DNA of 64,000 bases from Desmodus rotundus (GCF_022682495.2 NC_071389.1:105503951-105567950); one strand, 5' to 3'. Positions 1-12,639 are shown, counted from the first letter of the stretch. Notes: generated by a model from the sequence alone, not told the origin. Made by a program: numbers and translations.

Positions 1-754
1 TCTTGGTCCATGTTTGCTTCAGGCTCACCAGGGAGGACTGCTCAGTGGCACCCACGTCTGCACTGTGCAGGAAGGGGAAGTGAGTGCCTGCAGTCTCTTT
101 CATCATAAGAATTTCTGAAGGTCCCAGCACAATTACACAGTGCCTTCTTCTCCTTTTTTAACTAGGCACCAAAGTACCCTGGTTCAGTGTGACCTGCCAG
201 GGGAAGCAGGGCTCGGGAAAGGAGAGGAAGGAAAGAAAATTAAAACATGTGTTTTATTTATATAGCACCAAAAAGATCTGTGTCCTGAGCACTGCCTTTC
301 TTTTCTAGAATTCCTAGGTGTGGGGGAAGAATACTTAACACATGGCAGGGTCCACATTAGCAGCCCAGTAATAAGGCCTGGATAAATGAATGAATGAGGA
401 GGAGAAACAGTTGAAAGCAACAAGAGAATTAAAACTCAACCAAAGAATTAAGATAAGGTGGAGAAATGGGGTTGCAGGTGAAATCTAAAGGAAACTTCCA
501 AACAGGAGGTGTTATTAAACCCTGCAACTGAATCCCATAAGGCAATTGTGTAGACACCTTCCCTGGAGTCTTCTCAACATAATAACAAGAGTACAGAGAA
601 GGCGTGAGGGTAGACCCGCTGGGTGGGGCGGGTGGTCACCTGACAGTTACAGAGCAGATTTCTCTGGTAAATGGCAACCTCTTGGAAGTTGCAGAAAAAA
701 ATGCCAGATTCCTGCAGTCTTCATCCCAGACTCAACAACTATTTGGCAGTGATT
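1..754. other. Unassigned sequence at left edge
   Basis: I recognise no gene, RNA or repeat family here. The short open frames are not supported by codon pattern, splice sites or any recognisable domain. Confidence 0.4.
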
Positions 755-768
755 AAAAGGAGCTTTTA

Positions 769-971
769 GCATCCTGGCTGCTGTGGCTCAGTGGATTGAG
801 TGCAGTATATGAACCAAAAGATCATTGGTTTGATTCCCAGTCTAGGGCAAATGTCTGGGTTGCAGGCCAGGTCCCTAGAGAGGGTGTGTGAGGGGCAACC
901 ACATACTGATGTTTCTCTTCCTTCCTCCTTCCCTTCTCCCTAAAAATAAATAAAATCTTTTCTTTTTTTTT
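769..971 (+). mobile_element. Ves-like tRNA-derived SINE
   Basis: The head resembles the bat Ves SINE (ctggctgctgtggctcag), followed by a B-box-like 'tttgattcccagtc', the 'gggttgcaggccaggtcccc'-type middle, a pyrimidine-rich stretch and an A-rich/T-rich tail. Imperfect target-site duplications flank it: aaaaggagctttta at 755-768 and aaaagaggagctctta at 972-987. Pol III-derived and mobilised by L1 in trans (family knowledge). It is divergent, so it is an older copy. Confidence 0.85.
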
Positions 972-987
972 AAAAGAGGAGCTCTTA

Positions 988-1947
988 ACAAAACCTCACT
1001 TGGAAAGAGAACATTGGCCAGTATGCCTGTTGGTGTAGGAGAGGCCAGTGTGGGGAAGCAGTCTCACACCTCTTGTACAGAGAAGGCAGCAGAGGCCCAC
1101 TAGAGTGTCCCAGCTCCACTTAGGGAGAATGAGCCCTGCAGAGGCATCGTGCCAAGCAAGGGTGCACAGAGGCCTATTGCAAGGGCAGTCCTGGCTGGTT
1201 GTGACACTTGAGTACCCGCTTTGTGCCTAGCACTAGCAAGACTTTTGTGATCTCCTTAAAGAGACCTCATTTGTGTGGAAGTTTGCTTAGTTTCAAGGAT
1301 TCTTGGGTCCTAGTAGACAAGGAGTCTGACCCCCACAAAGAGTTAGCCTGACAACAGCCATCATAACTTAGTGACAATGCATTCAAAGTGAAGGCCAGTC
1401 CCCTTAAAAGTGCTCTGATTGCAAACAATAGAATCGTAGCTCAAACTAACTTGGGGAAAAAAGGAAATGTATCGGCTCAAAGAATCCAAGGACCTGAACA
1501 GCCAAAAGTTGAAAAGAGTAGAGATGTGGTTGAGCCTTGAAGCCAGGAGATTCTCTCTCTCTCATGTGGTTCTCTCTCTCAAATTCTCTCTTTCTCTCTC
1601 AGCTTTCTTTAGCTTGTCAGCTTTTTTCTCTCCACAGACCAGTTTTCTTCACATAGTGGACAAAATGCCTACCTCCAACTCTGGAGTATTACCTCTCACA
1701 ACTTCTGTCACCTGTGAAAGACTCACTTCACTCATCTAAGTCCTTAGGACTATCTCATTGGTCCCAGCTAATCAGATATCCATTCTTAGGACAACCCAAT
1801 GGAAGGAACATGAAGGAATCTGGTCATTTCCATAGTTGTCATATGGTTGAGGGAGATTGTTCCCTAAAGGAAGTTTGGAGAGTTGAGAGGAGTACTGGGT
1901 ACATCTGTTATCATGTTGCGACTGTCCACCACTTAGAATCCCAGATT
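988..1947. other. Unassigned; pyrimidine-rich patch
   Basis: Contains a CT-rich low-complexity patch at about 1550-1640. The stretch from about 1395 to 1740 has the texture of an ancient interspersed repeat, but I cannot name the family. No gene is seen. Confidence 0.35.
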
Positions 1948-1960
1948 AAAATGCCCAGAT

Positions 1961-2149
1961 TAAAAAACGTATTAAAAATACGTTTATTGATTAGAGAGTG
2001 AGAAGCATCAAATGAGGGAGAAACATCAATTGGTTGTTTCCCATATGTGCCCCAACCAGGACTGAACCCACAACCTGTGTGTTAGGTATGTGCGGTGACC
2101 GGGTGTACAGGACAATGCTCTAACCAACTGAACCACATCAGACAGGGCG
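1961..2149 (-). mobile_element. Ves-like SINE, minus strand
   Basis: Read on the minus strand it has the SINE head (gccctgtctgatgtggttca), an internal B-box region, the 'aaccaattgatgtttctccc'-type middle and a tail ending in an A/T-rich run. The direct repeat aaatgcccag flanks it at about 1948-1959 and 2150-2159. No coding capacity. Confidence 0.85.
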
Positions 2150-2159
2150 AAATGCCCAG

Positions 2160-2900
2160 TTTTTAAAGAAGGTTCTCTGTGCTATAGTCTGGTGTCTGTA
2201 AGGCTCACCCAATTTCCCGCCTGCCTGGTGTTTATGTTTATGGTGTGTGCATGTGTGCCCTGATCTGCAAGTACACAGAAAACATGAACAGAATCCGACA
2301 TGGTCTGCCCAGATGCCACTGGGAATCTTGCCAGCTCTGTGGAATTCAGGGAGCCAGGAAGGGGCAGCCTTCTGCTGGTTTTCCAAGCTCCCAAGAGCCC
2401 ACAAAGAACAGGGGTGGGGCACAGCCATTTCCACATTAGTACCTGGTAAAGGGGTCTGGTAGGAGGCCAGTAGCTGCAGCCTTCCTGTGATGGGACACCC
2501 ACAGCTGAGATTCTGGAGTCACCTGCCAGAGTGGACAGCACATGTGGTGGAGTAAGCCAACTTCCCCTGGGAAGAGTGTTTTAATAGTCAGCTGAGTTGG
2601 CCATTAAATTCCAAGGTGCACATTAAGATTCTAGCTGCAGTGCAGAGGGACACTTATCCAAGGTGAAGCCTCTGGAAATGGCATTCATCTCAACAGAAAG
2701 CTGCTGAGACAGAAAAAAAAGGGGCAAGGACTGGGCAGCAGGGGAGGGGAGCACCGGCCTGCATCAGATCCTGGATCTCTAACAGGAGGGTCTCCAGCCC
2801 TTCAGTCACCAGCTTTCCACAGACAGCACTCAACCAGACCAAGCCTGGGACCAGAGGCTCTGAGACGCTGAGTCCTGGGGACCTTGCTTGTGTATTTGCT
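2160..2900. other. Unassigned sequence
   Basis: No recognisable gene or repeat. Overlapping open frames on both strands at about 2180-2540 carry no known domain, and their mutual overlap argues against coding. Confidence 0.35.
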
Positions 2901-2902
2901 CT

Positions 2903-3058
2903 TCACCACAACCATCTGAATACAAATAATTCCTCCCATTGCCAAAGGATGCAAATGAGGTTTAGACATCTTAAGCCACATGCCTAAGGACACACCTGTA
3001 GTAAAGAGCAGAACCAGGACTCAAACCCAGACCTGTGTGGCTTCAAAGTCTGGGTTTT
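2903..3058 (+). repeat. MIR fragment
   Basis: Resembles the 3' half of the mammalian-wide MIR SINE. It has a decayed 'gatgaggaaactgag'-type segment, then 'ccacatgcctaaggacacac' and 'aggactcaaacccagacctg', which match the usual order of MIR landmarks. Heavily diverged. Confidence 0.6.
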
Positions 3059-4669
3059 TACCATCTCCCCTCCCCAGAAACTGCTTCTGGAACAGTTTTC
3101 AGAACTGGGGACTCCCTGGTTCTCCTCCACCTGTGCTGGGCAGTCCCCTCAGAGGCTCATGAATTGAGCAATGGTTCCTCAGCCCCTAAAGAAAGATGTT
3201 TTTATAAAAGAAAAGAAAGGAAAACATATACCCTTCCCAGAAAATAACATATTCCCCAGACACTTGACCATCACTAAAGGTAATTTAACAAGAACTATCC
3301 CACAGCTACAGGGTATGAGCTGTGCTGCCCCCAGACCCCTCCTCCAGTGCTCTCAGTGTTTGTGCATATGCTGCACTAATCTAAATGTGACAGGCTGGTT
3401 AGACAAATGTGCTGAGCATAGGGAAGAATAATTAGCACATTCATTAATTAGAGTGCTCTTATATTTCTCTGTGAAGGACAACCATTTGTCAACAAAGATC
3501 AGGACAGTGAAGGCCAAGCAGAGACTCAGGGGAGCAGCAACTCAGAGAAGGCAGTGGCACTAATGAGCAGCTCTTTGAAACGTGGGAGCGGCTCATGCAC
3601 TTAGTGGTAACACACCTCCATCACCATGGCAACGTGAGCCACTTCCATTGGGCGGTCAGCAACAACATCCACATATCTTCCATCTCACCTGGAGCATGTG
3701 TCACCACTTCATGACATCTCTTCCCTTCACTCTCCATTCCCTGTCACCCTCAGTGCTCAATAGGACAAGGGTTTCCCTGTACATATGGTGGGGAGTAGGG
3801 AAGGGACAGGATTTTCCAGAGCTGGGGTGTCAACACTAGACTGTACATAGAGATATTGCCTAGGTCTACAGGCACAAATGGTAGATAGTTACAAAGCAGT
3901 TCCTTTAAGTTCAGTCAGTCGAAAGACTATTCAGACTAATATTGATCCAAAAGATAAGTGAAATGAACAAAGACCAAACATGGTCTGTCCTAGATGTTAC
4001 ACACTGATAGTCTCCAGGAAAACCACATCAGTCTGGTTGAATGTTATGTCTCCTTCCCTGGCCACAGTCAGATGGTCTTTCTTTACGAGAACAGCCATGG
4101 TTCTGAACTGAATTGAACTAAATAGAGATGAGCCCTCACGTTATTATATAGATGAGGAAACTGAGGGAGGGTGAATTTGCTGTAACCTCAAGGCTGTTGA
4201 CTAAACTTCACACATGCTCAGAACCCTAAGTTAGGTGTTTTACAAATCTAAATGACATTTACAGATATGACCCTTATTCCCCAGAATCTCAAGCTAGAAG
4301 CTGATATATATATATATATATGAGCAGAAGATATAATTCTATATAAGCTCATAGAATATATATGAGCAGAAGTCCACAGACAGTCACACAGACTGCAAGA
4401 AATCACAACAGTATGCAGAAAGCCTCTTCCCTCTTCTATCACAAATACATACCACACAGTATATTGTTATGAGTTTGCAGGAAAATAAAACAAATAATCC
4501 AGAAGTGCAGAAAATATGCCATGTATTGAGCACAACAACAGATGTTAGACATAGGTTCCTTTGCTGAGTATCAGCTTGATCTGTCTTATAGACTCTCTAA
4601 GGAGAGGAGGTCAGCAATGGGCACAGCCTGATGTGGGAACATTTAATTCTAATAAGATTAAAAATCTTG
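3059..4669. other. Unassigned sequence with a short (TA)n tract
   Basis: No gene recognised. A (TA)n run lies at 4303-4321. A weak MIR-like piece (gatgaggaaactgaggg) lies at about 4140-4235. The remainder looks unique. Confidence 0.4.
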
Positions 4670-5632
4670 ATGCTTATATATGCTCAGCTGATTTTTGACA
4701 AAGTAATTGAATGAGGAAAGGGAAGTTTATCAACAAAGGGTGTTTGAACAACTGGATCCATATGCAGGGACTAGGAGGAAATTGTACCCAAAATTCACAC
4801 TAAATATAACTAGAAATGGGACTTAAACATAAATGTAAAAATTAAACTATAAAGCTTCTAGAAGAAAACAGAGGAGAGAGATTTTGTGACCATGAGGAAG
4901 GTAAAGATTTTTGATAAGACACAAAAAGTTTATAAAGAAAAAAACCAATACATTAGACTTCATGAAAATTAAAATCTTCTGCACTTAAAAAGACACTATT
5001 GCTCTGACTGGTGTGGTTCAGCAGGTTGTACATCATCTTGCAAACTGAAAGGCTGCTGGTTCAATTCTAGGTCAGGGTACATGCCTGGGTTGCCGGTCAG
5101 GTCCCCAGTTGTGGGCATATGAGAGGCAACCAATCGATGTAACTCTTGTGCATTGATATTTCTCTCCCTCACTCCCTCCATTCCCCTCTCTTTAAAATTA
5201 AATAAAATCTTAAAAAAAAACACTATTAAAAAAATACAAAGGCAAGCCACAGACAGAGAGAAAATATTTGTAATACATAAATCTGACAAAGGACCTCTAT
5301 CCAGAATATATCAATATACAGAACTTATTTCCAGTCAATAATAAAAAGATAACCCCATTTTTAAAATGGATAAATGTTTAAACAAACATTTCACGAAAGA
5401 GGATATAAAAATGGCCAATAAGAACATGAAAATATGCTCACCATCATTAGTCAGCAAGGAAATACAAATTAAACCACAATGAGGTCCCACTGTAAACCTC
5501 TGAACATGGTTAGCAGGGATGAACAGCAAGTGGAACTCTGATGTGTTGCTAGTGACTAGTGAAGATGGGAATATATAAATAAAAATACTTTGGAGAAAGT
5601 TTGGTAATTTTCCAAAAGAAATGAAAACACAT
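4670..5632 (+). mobile_element. Old L1 (L1M type) ORF2 fragment, split by a SINE
   Basis: The order of landmarks follows the C-terminal half of L1 ORF2: 'cagctgatttttgacaaag', 'ttagacttcatgaaaatta', 'ggacctctatccagaatat', 'atggccaataagaacatga' and 'aatacaaattaaaccacaat'. The segment is interrupted at 5001-5218 by a Ves-like SINE and resumes after the duplicated site. Stops and indels occur throughout. This is a dead, 5'-truncated remnant. Confidence 0.8.
5001..5218 (+). mobile_element. Ves-like SINE inside old L1
   Basis: Head 'gctctgactggtgtggttca', B-box-like 'ggttcaattctaggtc', then 'gagaggcaaccaatcgatgt', a TC-rich stretch and an A-tail. The target site (aaaagacactatt before, aaaaacactatt after) is duplicated from the host L1, so the insertion postdates that L1. 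Confidence 0.88.
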
Positions 5633-5700
5633 GTCCTATATTAGTCAGGGTTTGACCAAAGAAGCAAAACCACTAAAAGATTATATCTACATAAAAACTT

Positions 5701-7609
5701 GAGACTTCTGGCCAAAATGGAGGGGTAGGTAAATATACTTTGCCTCCTCACACAGCCAAAAGACGGACAACAACAAATTTAAAAACAAAAAAACCACCAG
5801 AACTTCCAGAAAATTGAATTGTATGGGAGTCCAACAACCAAGGAATTAAAGAAACATTTATCTAGCCTGGTAGAAGGGGCAGAGATGACACATGGCAAGG
5901 TGGCAGCTGGAGAATTAGGTAAGTGAGGCAGTGGCTGCCAGTCCCACATTTGCATGCAGATAAACTGGGAGGAACAACTGGGGAGCAAGACAGACCATGC
6001 AACCCAGGGGTCCAGCATGGGAAAAGAAGCCTCAAAACCTCTGGCTGTAAAAACTTGTGGGGGTTGTTGAGGCGGGAGAAACTCCTAGCCTCACAAGAGA
6101 GTTTGTTGGAGAGACCCATATGGTCCTAGAATGTAGACAAAACCACACACCCAGGAATCAGCACCAGAAGGGCCCAATTTGCTTGTGGGTAGCAAGGGAA
6201 GTGACTGAAAGCCAGCTGAGAGCTGAGCAAGCAGCATTGTTTCCTCTCTGACCCCTCCCCAACATACAGCGCCACAAAGCAGTGATGCAGGTTGCCCTAC
6301 CCTGGAAAATACCTAAGGATCCATCCCTTACTACATAACAGGTGTGCCAAGACAAAGAAATATAACCCAAATTAAAGAACAGATCAAAACTCCAGAATAG
6401 TAACTAAGCAACGAAGACATAGCCAACCTAGCAGATGCAAAATTCAAAACACTGATAGTCAGGATGCTAACAGAATGGTTGAGTATGATCGCAAAATACA
6501 GGAAAAGGTGAAGGCTATGAAAAGTGAAATAAAGGAAAATGTACAGGGAACCAACAATGAAGGGAAAGAAATGGGAACTCAAATCAACAGTTTCCACCAG
6601 AAGGAAGAAATAAACATTCAACCAGAACAGAATGAAGAAACAAGAATTCCAAAAAATGAGGAAAGGCTTAGGAACCCCCAGGACAACTTTAAACATTCCA
6701 ACATCCAAATCATAGAGGTGCTAGAAGGAGAAGAGGAAGAGCAAGAAATTGAAAATTTATTTGAAAACATAATAAAGGAGAACTTCCCCAATCTGGCAGA
6801 AGAAATAGACTTCCAGGAAGCCCAGGAAGCTCAGAGAGTCCCAAACAAGTTGGACCCAAGAAAGCACACACCAACACACAGCATGATTACAATACCCAAG
6901 ATTAAAGATAAGGAGAGAATCTTAAAAGCAGCAAAAGGAAAGGAGACAGTTACTTACAAAGGAGTGCCCACGAGACTGTCAGCTGATTTCTCTAAAGAAA
7001 CCTTGCAGGCAAGAAGGGGCTGGAAAGAAGTATTCAAAGTGATGCAAGGCAAGGACCTACATCCAAGATCATCCTATCCAGCAAAGCTATCATTTAGAAT
7101 GGAAGGGCAGATAAAGTGCTTCCCAGCTAAGGTCAAGTTAAAGGAGTTCATCATCACCAAGCCCTTATTATATGAAATGTTAAAGGGACTTACCTAAGAA
7201 AAAGAAGATGATCAAAACTATGAACAGTAAATGACAACAAACACAGCTGTCAACAACCAAACCTAAAAAACAAAAACAAACTAAGAAAACAACTAGAACA
7301 GGAACAGAATCACAGAAATGGAGATCACATGGAGGGTTCTCAGCAGGAGGGGGAGGAGGAGAATGGGGAAAAAAGGTACAGGGAATAAGAAGCATAATTT
7401 GTAGGCACAAAATAGATAGGGGGAGGTTTAGAATAGTATAGGAAATGGAGAAGCCAAAGAATTTATAAGCAAGACCCATGGACATGTACTAAGGGGCAAG
7501 GTGAATGCTGGTGGGAGGGGGGTGTAGGGTAGAGGGGAATAAATGGGAGGAAAAAATGGGACAACTGTAATAGCATAATCAATAAAATATACTTCAAAAA
7601 AATTTTTAA
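5701..7609 (+). mobile_element. HAL1 (ORF1-only L1 derivative), copy 1
   Basis: About 1.9 kb with an L1-type 5' leader (5701-6370), an ORF1 region (6370-7197) and, directly after, a short G-rich 3' untranslated region. It ends in aataaa (7581-7586) and an A-rich tail. There is no reverse transcriptase ORF, the defining trait of HAL1 ('half-L1') elements. Target-site duplication ataaaaactt lies at 5691-5700 and 7610-7619. Structure and sequence match two other copies in this window. Mobilisation by L1 ORF2 protein in trans is inferred. Confidence 0.85.
6475..7197 (+). pseudogene. HAL1 ORF1 pseudogene, copy 1
   Basis: The open 240-residue frame starts at an internal Met. Compared with the copy at 26065-26895, the usual start is lost (att in place of atg at about 6372) and a stop follows 'KTPE' near 6393, so the N-terminal ~36 residues are uncoupled. 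The rest keeps the L1 ORF1p layout: a charged coiled-coil-like N-terminal part, an RRM-like segment beginning near 'NIQIIEVLEGE', and a C-terminal domain with 'LSADFSKETLQARRGW'. ORF1p is a trimeric RNA-binding chaperone of the L1 particle (family knowledge). Probably not translated in full. Confidence 0.75.
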
Positions 7610-7670
7610 ATAAAAACTTTAATAGGGATTTGACCCAACACAATTGTGGAAGCTGGTTAAACAGTCTCAG

Positions 7671-8118
7671 TGTTGTATTTGTTTACTAAGGCTTCTGTAA
7701 CAAAGTACCACACATGGGTGCCTTAAAACAACCAAAACTGATTGGAGAACAGAAGTCTGAAATCAAGGTGTCAGCAGGACCGTGCTGCTTCTGAAACCCA
7801 TTAGGAAGGGATCTGCCCTTGCCTCATCCAACTCCTGGTGGTAGCCAACAGTCCCTGGTGATCCTTAGCTGTACCTGCACCAGGTCAGTCTCGGTCTCCA
7901 TGGTTTTGTGGTGTTCACACTCATGCTTCTGTCTTCACATGGCCATCTTCTTATAAGGACAAGAGTCATATTGGATTAGGATCCCACCCTACTGCAGGAT
8001 GACTTTTCTTAATAAATTATATTTGCAATTACCCTATTTCCAAATAAGATCACATTCTGAGGTACAGAGGTTAAAACTTCAACATGTCTTTTTGGAGGAC
8101 ATAATTCAGCCCATAACA
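7671..8118 (-). mobile_element. MLT1-type LTR (ERVL-MaLR), minus strand
   Basis: On the minus strand it opens near 'tgttatgggctgaattatgt' and includes 'agaatgtgatcttatttgga' and 'ggtgggatcctaatccaata'. It ends with the 'gtactttgttacagaagcct' motif just before its 3' end. This order is diagnostic of MLT1/MaLR solo LTRs, which are non-autonomous ERV-L relatives (family knowledge). Diverged, no internal region attached. Confidence 0.75.
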
Positions 8119-8949
8119 GTGAAGCTGCTATTTCTACAACTGTTGCTGAAGCTTAAACTATGAAGGGAGACGATCAGGAAGGGAAGAAGGACACAAAGTG
8201 GGGAAAGCAAGAACAAACTTGAACCTACAAGAGTGAGCTGAGACTACAATCTGTGAGGATACCATGAGGACAGGCTGTAGCCCATGTCTGTCCTGACATT
8301 AAGCCCAAACCTCAGTCACCAGTCTTTCTGCAGAAGAACACGGTGCCTTCACCACAGATAAGCTGAAGGAGTTTCTGGTAGGACAACTGAGAGCTCAGCC
8401 AACCAGGCGAGTCAGCATAAACAACCAGGTATATGCAACAGACCCATGTGCACTGCCTGCCCTCCTCAGCAGAGGCAGAAGGCGGCCACTTCATTCCCAC
8501 CTGCCTGACCTTGTAGAAAACCTCCTGTGGCACACACTAACCCAGAGCTATGCAGGGAAGTGAAATGAGGAAAATATGGCTGCAGCCTACGCAAGTTCAC
8601 ACAATATGAATGTACCACAGTCTAGCCCTTGTCAATTTGGTGGCCATATACACCCCTTTAAACCAAACAGAAGTTAACTTCTAAAAAAGTTAATCACAAA
8701 ATGATTCTTCCATCTAACACAATGAAACTTTCTCTCATAAAACAGAAAATGCACTAATCCTGTCCCCTGGAAAATGGTATAAATCTCTTCACTCATCTTT
8801 AGGTGACATTCTTTCTGCTTCTCAGTCATATTTCCCTGTTGATAGCTGGCAGCTTAAATGCTGATATAAGGTTAACTACTATTAACATGGATTATGTTAG
8901 ATAGTAGGGAATTGAATAGAAGGATAAAAAATTATTAACATATACACAG
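8119..8949. other. Unassigned; possibly degraded LTR flank of the ERV-L
   Basis: Lies just 3' (minus-strand sense) of the ERV-L pol remnant, so it may hold its decayed LTR, but I see no clear LTR ends. No gene recognised. Confidence 0.3.
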
Positions 8950-11385
8950 TTATATTCAGATCAAGATGAAGAAATCTTCTACTCTAGTGAAGTCCTCATT
9001 TCTTTAACTGGTTGTAGTAGCTGTTGGCTAATAGTTGTAATCACCTTCTATTACCCCTACTACCATACTATAGTTTCTCTCAGCACATACCTCAACTGGT
9101 CAGCTTCCTTTCCTGGAGAGGTAACCAAATCTTTATTCCTGAAGAGCCCAGACCATTATCAGTCCTGTAGTTATTGAATTATTGCTGTTTTCCACTGACG
9201 GGAATTACAGGACACTGGAGCACAAACTCCTTGCCCCCATTGCATAGTAGCAGTCTGATGTCCCTTTTATAATCAGATCAATCACCCAAACAGATAAAAG
9301 AACCCCCTTCTTTGCTGGTTGGTTCATTGGCATGAAGAGATGGTAAACTGCTTCCAGTTTAATGGAACTGTTTTTGTGTTCTCTGATGAAAGCCTTGCTC
9401 CCCTAGGAACTAAGATTTCTAGACTAGCAGGCTGAAAGTTGCAGAGATGAGAAAGCTTAATCATTATCAGACCACCAAGGGTGATAGTGAGAAAAGCCAC
9501 TCTCCTTTTCACCCCAGGATTCCTGGACCCCTGAGTGCTGGCTATGGGAGGAATCACATCACTTATGGGTCACTAATTTGAGCACATACTGCATCATGAA
9601 GGACATAACCCCAGCTCTACGAGGTGTGGCCACCCAGCTGGTGTTATAGGTAAGGCTTTAAAAGTCCATTTCAGAGTTCTAAGCAGGACAACTGCTTCAT
9701 TGTAAGGCCAATGAAGGCCATGATCATGAGCCCATCGCTAGATTTTCTCTGCTGTGAAATTACTTCTTTGATCAGAAGCAATGGTAGATAGAATTTTGTG
9801 ACAATGGGATCAAATCCAGAGATAGTGAGTGTAGCAGAAGCCTTATGATCAGGGAAGGCAAGTCATTTTCCAGAGCAAGTGTCTATTCCAGTGAAGAAAA
9901 GTACTGCCCCTGCCATGACAGGCTAGGTCCATTATAACTACCCTTCCACCAGGTGGCTTTCTATTCACCGGCTGTAACTCAGGGAATGGCATCAAAGTGA
10001 TGTAGATTTTCATACTTGGTTGGTTGAGCACTCAGCAGTAGCCAGAGCTATATTAGCCTCGATGACTGGAAATCCATGTTGGTGTATCAACACATAACCT
10101 TGCCCCAACCCCTAGGCACTATATTCGTAAGCCCAGTGGGCAAGAACCAGGGTATCTGGGGAAAGAGGGTAACTGATGCCACTGAAAGAGATCATCTTGT
10201 CCACGTGATATTAAGCTCCTCCTCTGCTCCAGTTGCTTTTGTAGGCATTCACAAAGAATACCTATTCTTACATTTTCTGTGCATTCAGAGAAATCGATCC
10301 ATACACATCTTCCCCAGATCTCCTTGCCACCAGTCTTCTGATCAGGTCCCTTCCAAGTTCCTGACAATCCATCTAAACCATTGTACACTGTCCATGAGTT
10401 TGTGCAGATTTGTGCTTAGGGCCATTTTTTTCCTTTGGGCAAAAGGAACATTCACTTTCACTGCTCAACGTTTACCCACTGAGGAGATTATCTTTTATTA
10501 CTGTCCTCAGGGCCACCCCAGAGTCAAGCTATAGTCTTCAGCTATCTACTTTTGGGTAATACCAGCATACTGTGCAGACACCTGTAAACCATGCTTCAAT
10601 TTTTTTCTTCTTCAGTTGACTGGTCATTGAGAACTCCTCATGAGGCCATAGATTCAGATTGAGAGGAGCAGTCAACTTGGCAATAGTAGTGGCCAAGGGC
10701 ATGTGCTTCTTTCTTGTGCAGTTTTTCATGTCTTCAGGACCTGCTGGAGTCCAGTCTCATTCATACATTCCTTCCTCTTGACGATGGGATGCTGCTGTGT
10801 GAACCCATCTTCTTGGTTTGGGTCGGATGATATTCTGTTCGTGATGGACAATTCAGGTCACAAGATGGCATGATAGCTGATGGTACAGTGTTCAGTGTTT
10901 ATTACCAATAGTAGGCTAGGTGCTTATCAAAATGAAAATCATTACCTTCAGAGGGTAATACAGCTTTGCTCCCAAATCCTAAAGAACTACACTGGGGTTC
11001 ACCTAGAGTGGCTGTCAAAAGCTCCAAACAGCATCCCTATCTGCCACTGATTCTTCAAGCATCCATTTGAGTCTTAAGGCTCAAATGGCACAGCAGCCTG
11101 AATTTGTATGTAGAGCCTTCCTTTATTATAGAGTCTCACTCAAAATTGACAGCTGTTTAGGGCACTAGGTAAATGGGTTAGACCAGCATGCCCAAATGTG
11201 GGATATGTTGCCCCTAAGAGCCACAAAGACCTACAACTCATTGTGAATTTTCTCAGTGGAAGGAGGGGCCAGATGTAAGAACTTGTCCTTCACCTTGGAA
11301 TGTATAATTTGACATGGTTCAGACTATTGGATTCCTGAGGAATTTCACAGCAAGGGCAGGTGCAGAGTTTTTGTGGAATACAAAT
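8950..11385 (-). pseudogene. ERV-L internal region, pol remnant (integrase to C-terminal region)
   Basis: Minus-strand translation in broken frames resembles the pol gene of class III (ERV-L) endogenous retroviruses. About 9600-10530 corresponds to the integrase region. The short frame at 9324-9557 resembles the integrase C-terminus and its linker (for example 'VPLNWK'), and the stretch below 9320 fits the dUTPase-bearing end found in ERV-L. The part above 10540 looks like upstream pol. Numerous stops and frameshifts break it, and no gag was identified. It is cut at about 11385 by an L1 3' end. Family assignment is by eye, exact domain borders are uncertain, and it is certainly non-functional. 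Confidence 0.6.
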
Positions 11386-11389
11386 TCAC

Positions 11390-11900
11390 TCCACATAGAC
11401 ACATGGCCTGTATTATAATGTTTGTGGCAGCTTCATTCGAAATAGCCAAAAACTGGAAACCACCCAAATGTCCACCAGCAGGTAAATGGAAAAAACAAGT
11501 TGTGTTATATTCTTACAGTGCAATTATTCAGTAGTAAAAAGGGATAAACTACTGATGCACAGGACATACATGAACCTCAAAACCATTATGCTGAACAAAA
11601 GAAGACAGACAGAAAGGAATGCGTGCTGTATGATTTCATTTACATGAAGCTTTAGAAAAGATAAACAGTATAATCTATATTGACAGAAAGCAAAGTAATG
11701 TTTCTGGAGCTGAGACTGGACTGATAGTGACTGGGGAAGAACACTAGGGAACCTTTATGGGGTGGTGGAAGTATTCTATATCTTGATTTTGGTGATGGTT
11801 ACATGAATATACACATTTACCAAAACTTGTCAAATCATGCACTTAAAATGGGTACCTTTTATTATGTGTAAACTGTACCTAAATAAAATTGATATTAAAA
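11390..11900 (+). mobile_element. Old L1 3' end (L1M type)
   Basis: Typical landmarks in order: 'gcagcttcattcgaaatagc', 'cccaaatgtccaccagcagg', 'cattatgctgaacaaaagaa', 'ggtgatggttacatgaatat' and 'aaactgtacctaaataaaat'. These are the end of ORF2 and the 3'UTR of an ancient L1. 5'-truncated. Confidence 0.82.
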
Positions 11901-12639
11901 CAGCATTTTAAAAAATGTCTGGTTTAGTAGCTCAGTAGTGTTTTTCACTGAGAGGTTAAAGTAAGTTGCATAGAAATACACAATCAGTTTATTTAATAAA
12001 GTTTCAAGAAAGGAATTTATATTAACTATGACCAATGAATTAGAGTATCTTCTCGCTTTGCATTTCAAATGGGTTAGGAATATCAAATGACAGAAATCTC
12101 CATAATCTATTCTTCCTTCACAAACCAGCTAAGCTGCATGAAGGACAGAGCCAGGAACACTAAAATCTTAGTATATTTCCCTTGCTCCATTGTTTGCTTT
12201 GGCCTCTGTTTTAAGTACGCAGGTGGTATGACCACATGTCTGAGATTCTAAGGTCCGGGACCAGTTATCCTGGACTGACCCAAACAACATATAGATTTCC
12301 CTTCTACAGAAAAAAAAAAACAACAACAACAATGAAATAGCTGTAAATTGCTACAGATCTCAGATCCTCTATCTTTAGCAAGAAGCCACCCAACTGTGAG
12401 ATTGGATTACCTGCCAAATCCCCGAAGGAGACTGAGGGGGTGGAAAAAAAGGCATCTGGAAGCTAAAGGAAGGTATTAACTACAAATTACCTCAAAGAAG
12501 GTACAAATCAGTTACCAGGAGTTTCCTTTATTCTGTTAGGAACTGATTAGAAAGGCTTCACAAGAGAGAACGGAATGGTTCTACTTAAGCCTGAATCTGA
12601 GAGCACTGGGAAAGTACATGCTGATACTCCATCAGAGAG
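11901..12639. other. Unassigned sequence
   Basis: A-rich patch at about 12308-12332 (aaaaaaaaaacaacaacaac). No gene or repeat family recognised. Confidence 0.35.

Larger units (their letters stand above)
5640..8300. other. Host repeat split by HAL1 copy 1 and an MLT1 LTR
   Basis: The flanks 'ttagtcagggtttgaccaaa' (about 5640) and 'cacaattgtggaagctgg' (about 7640) belong together once HAL1 is removed. They resemble a common old mammalian repeat, family not assigned. An MLT1-type LTR then interrupts it again at about 7671-8118. Confidence 0.4.

Noticed and set aside
771..850. Possible tRNA gene from the B-box-like motif
   Set aside because: It is the tRNA-derived head of a Ves-like SINE: no cloverleaf and no terminator. 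The same holds for the SINEs at 5001, 16039, 35224 and 46653.
10076..10534. Plus-strand 152-codon frame
   Set aside because: Antisense to the ERV-L integrase remnant.
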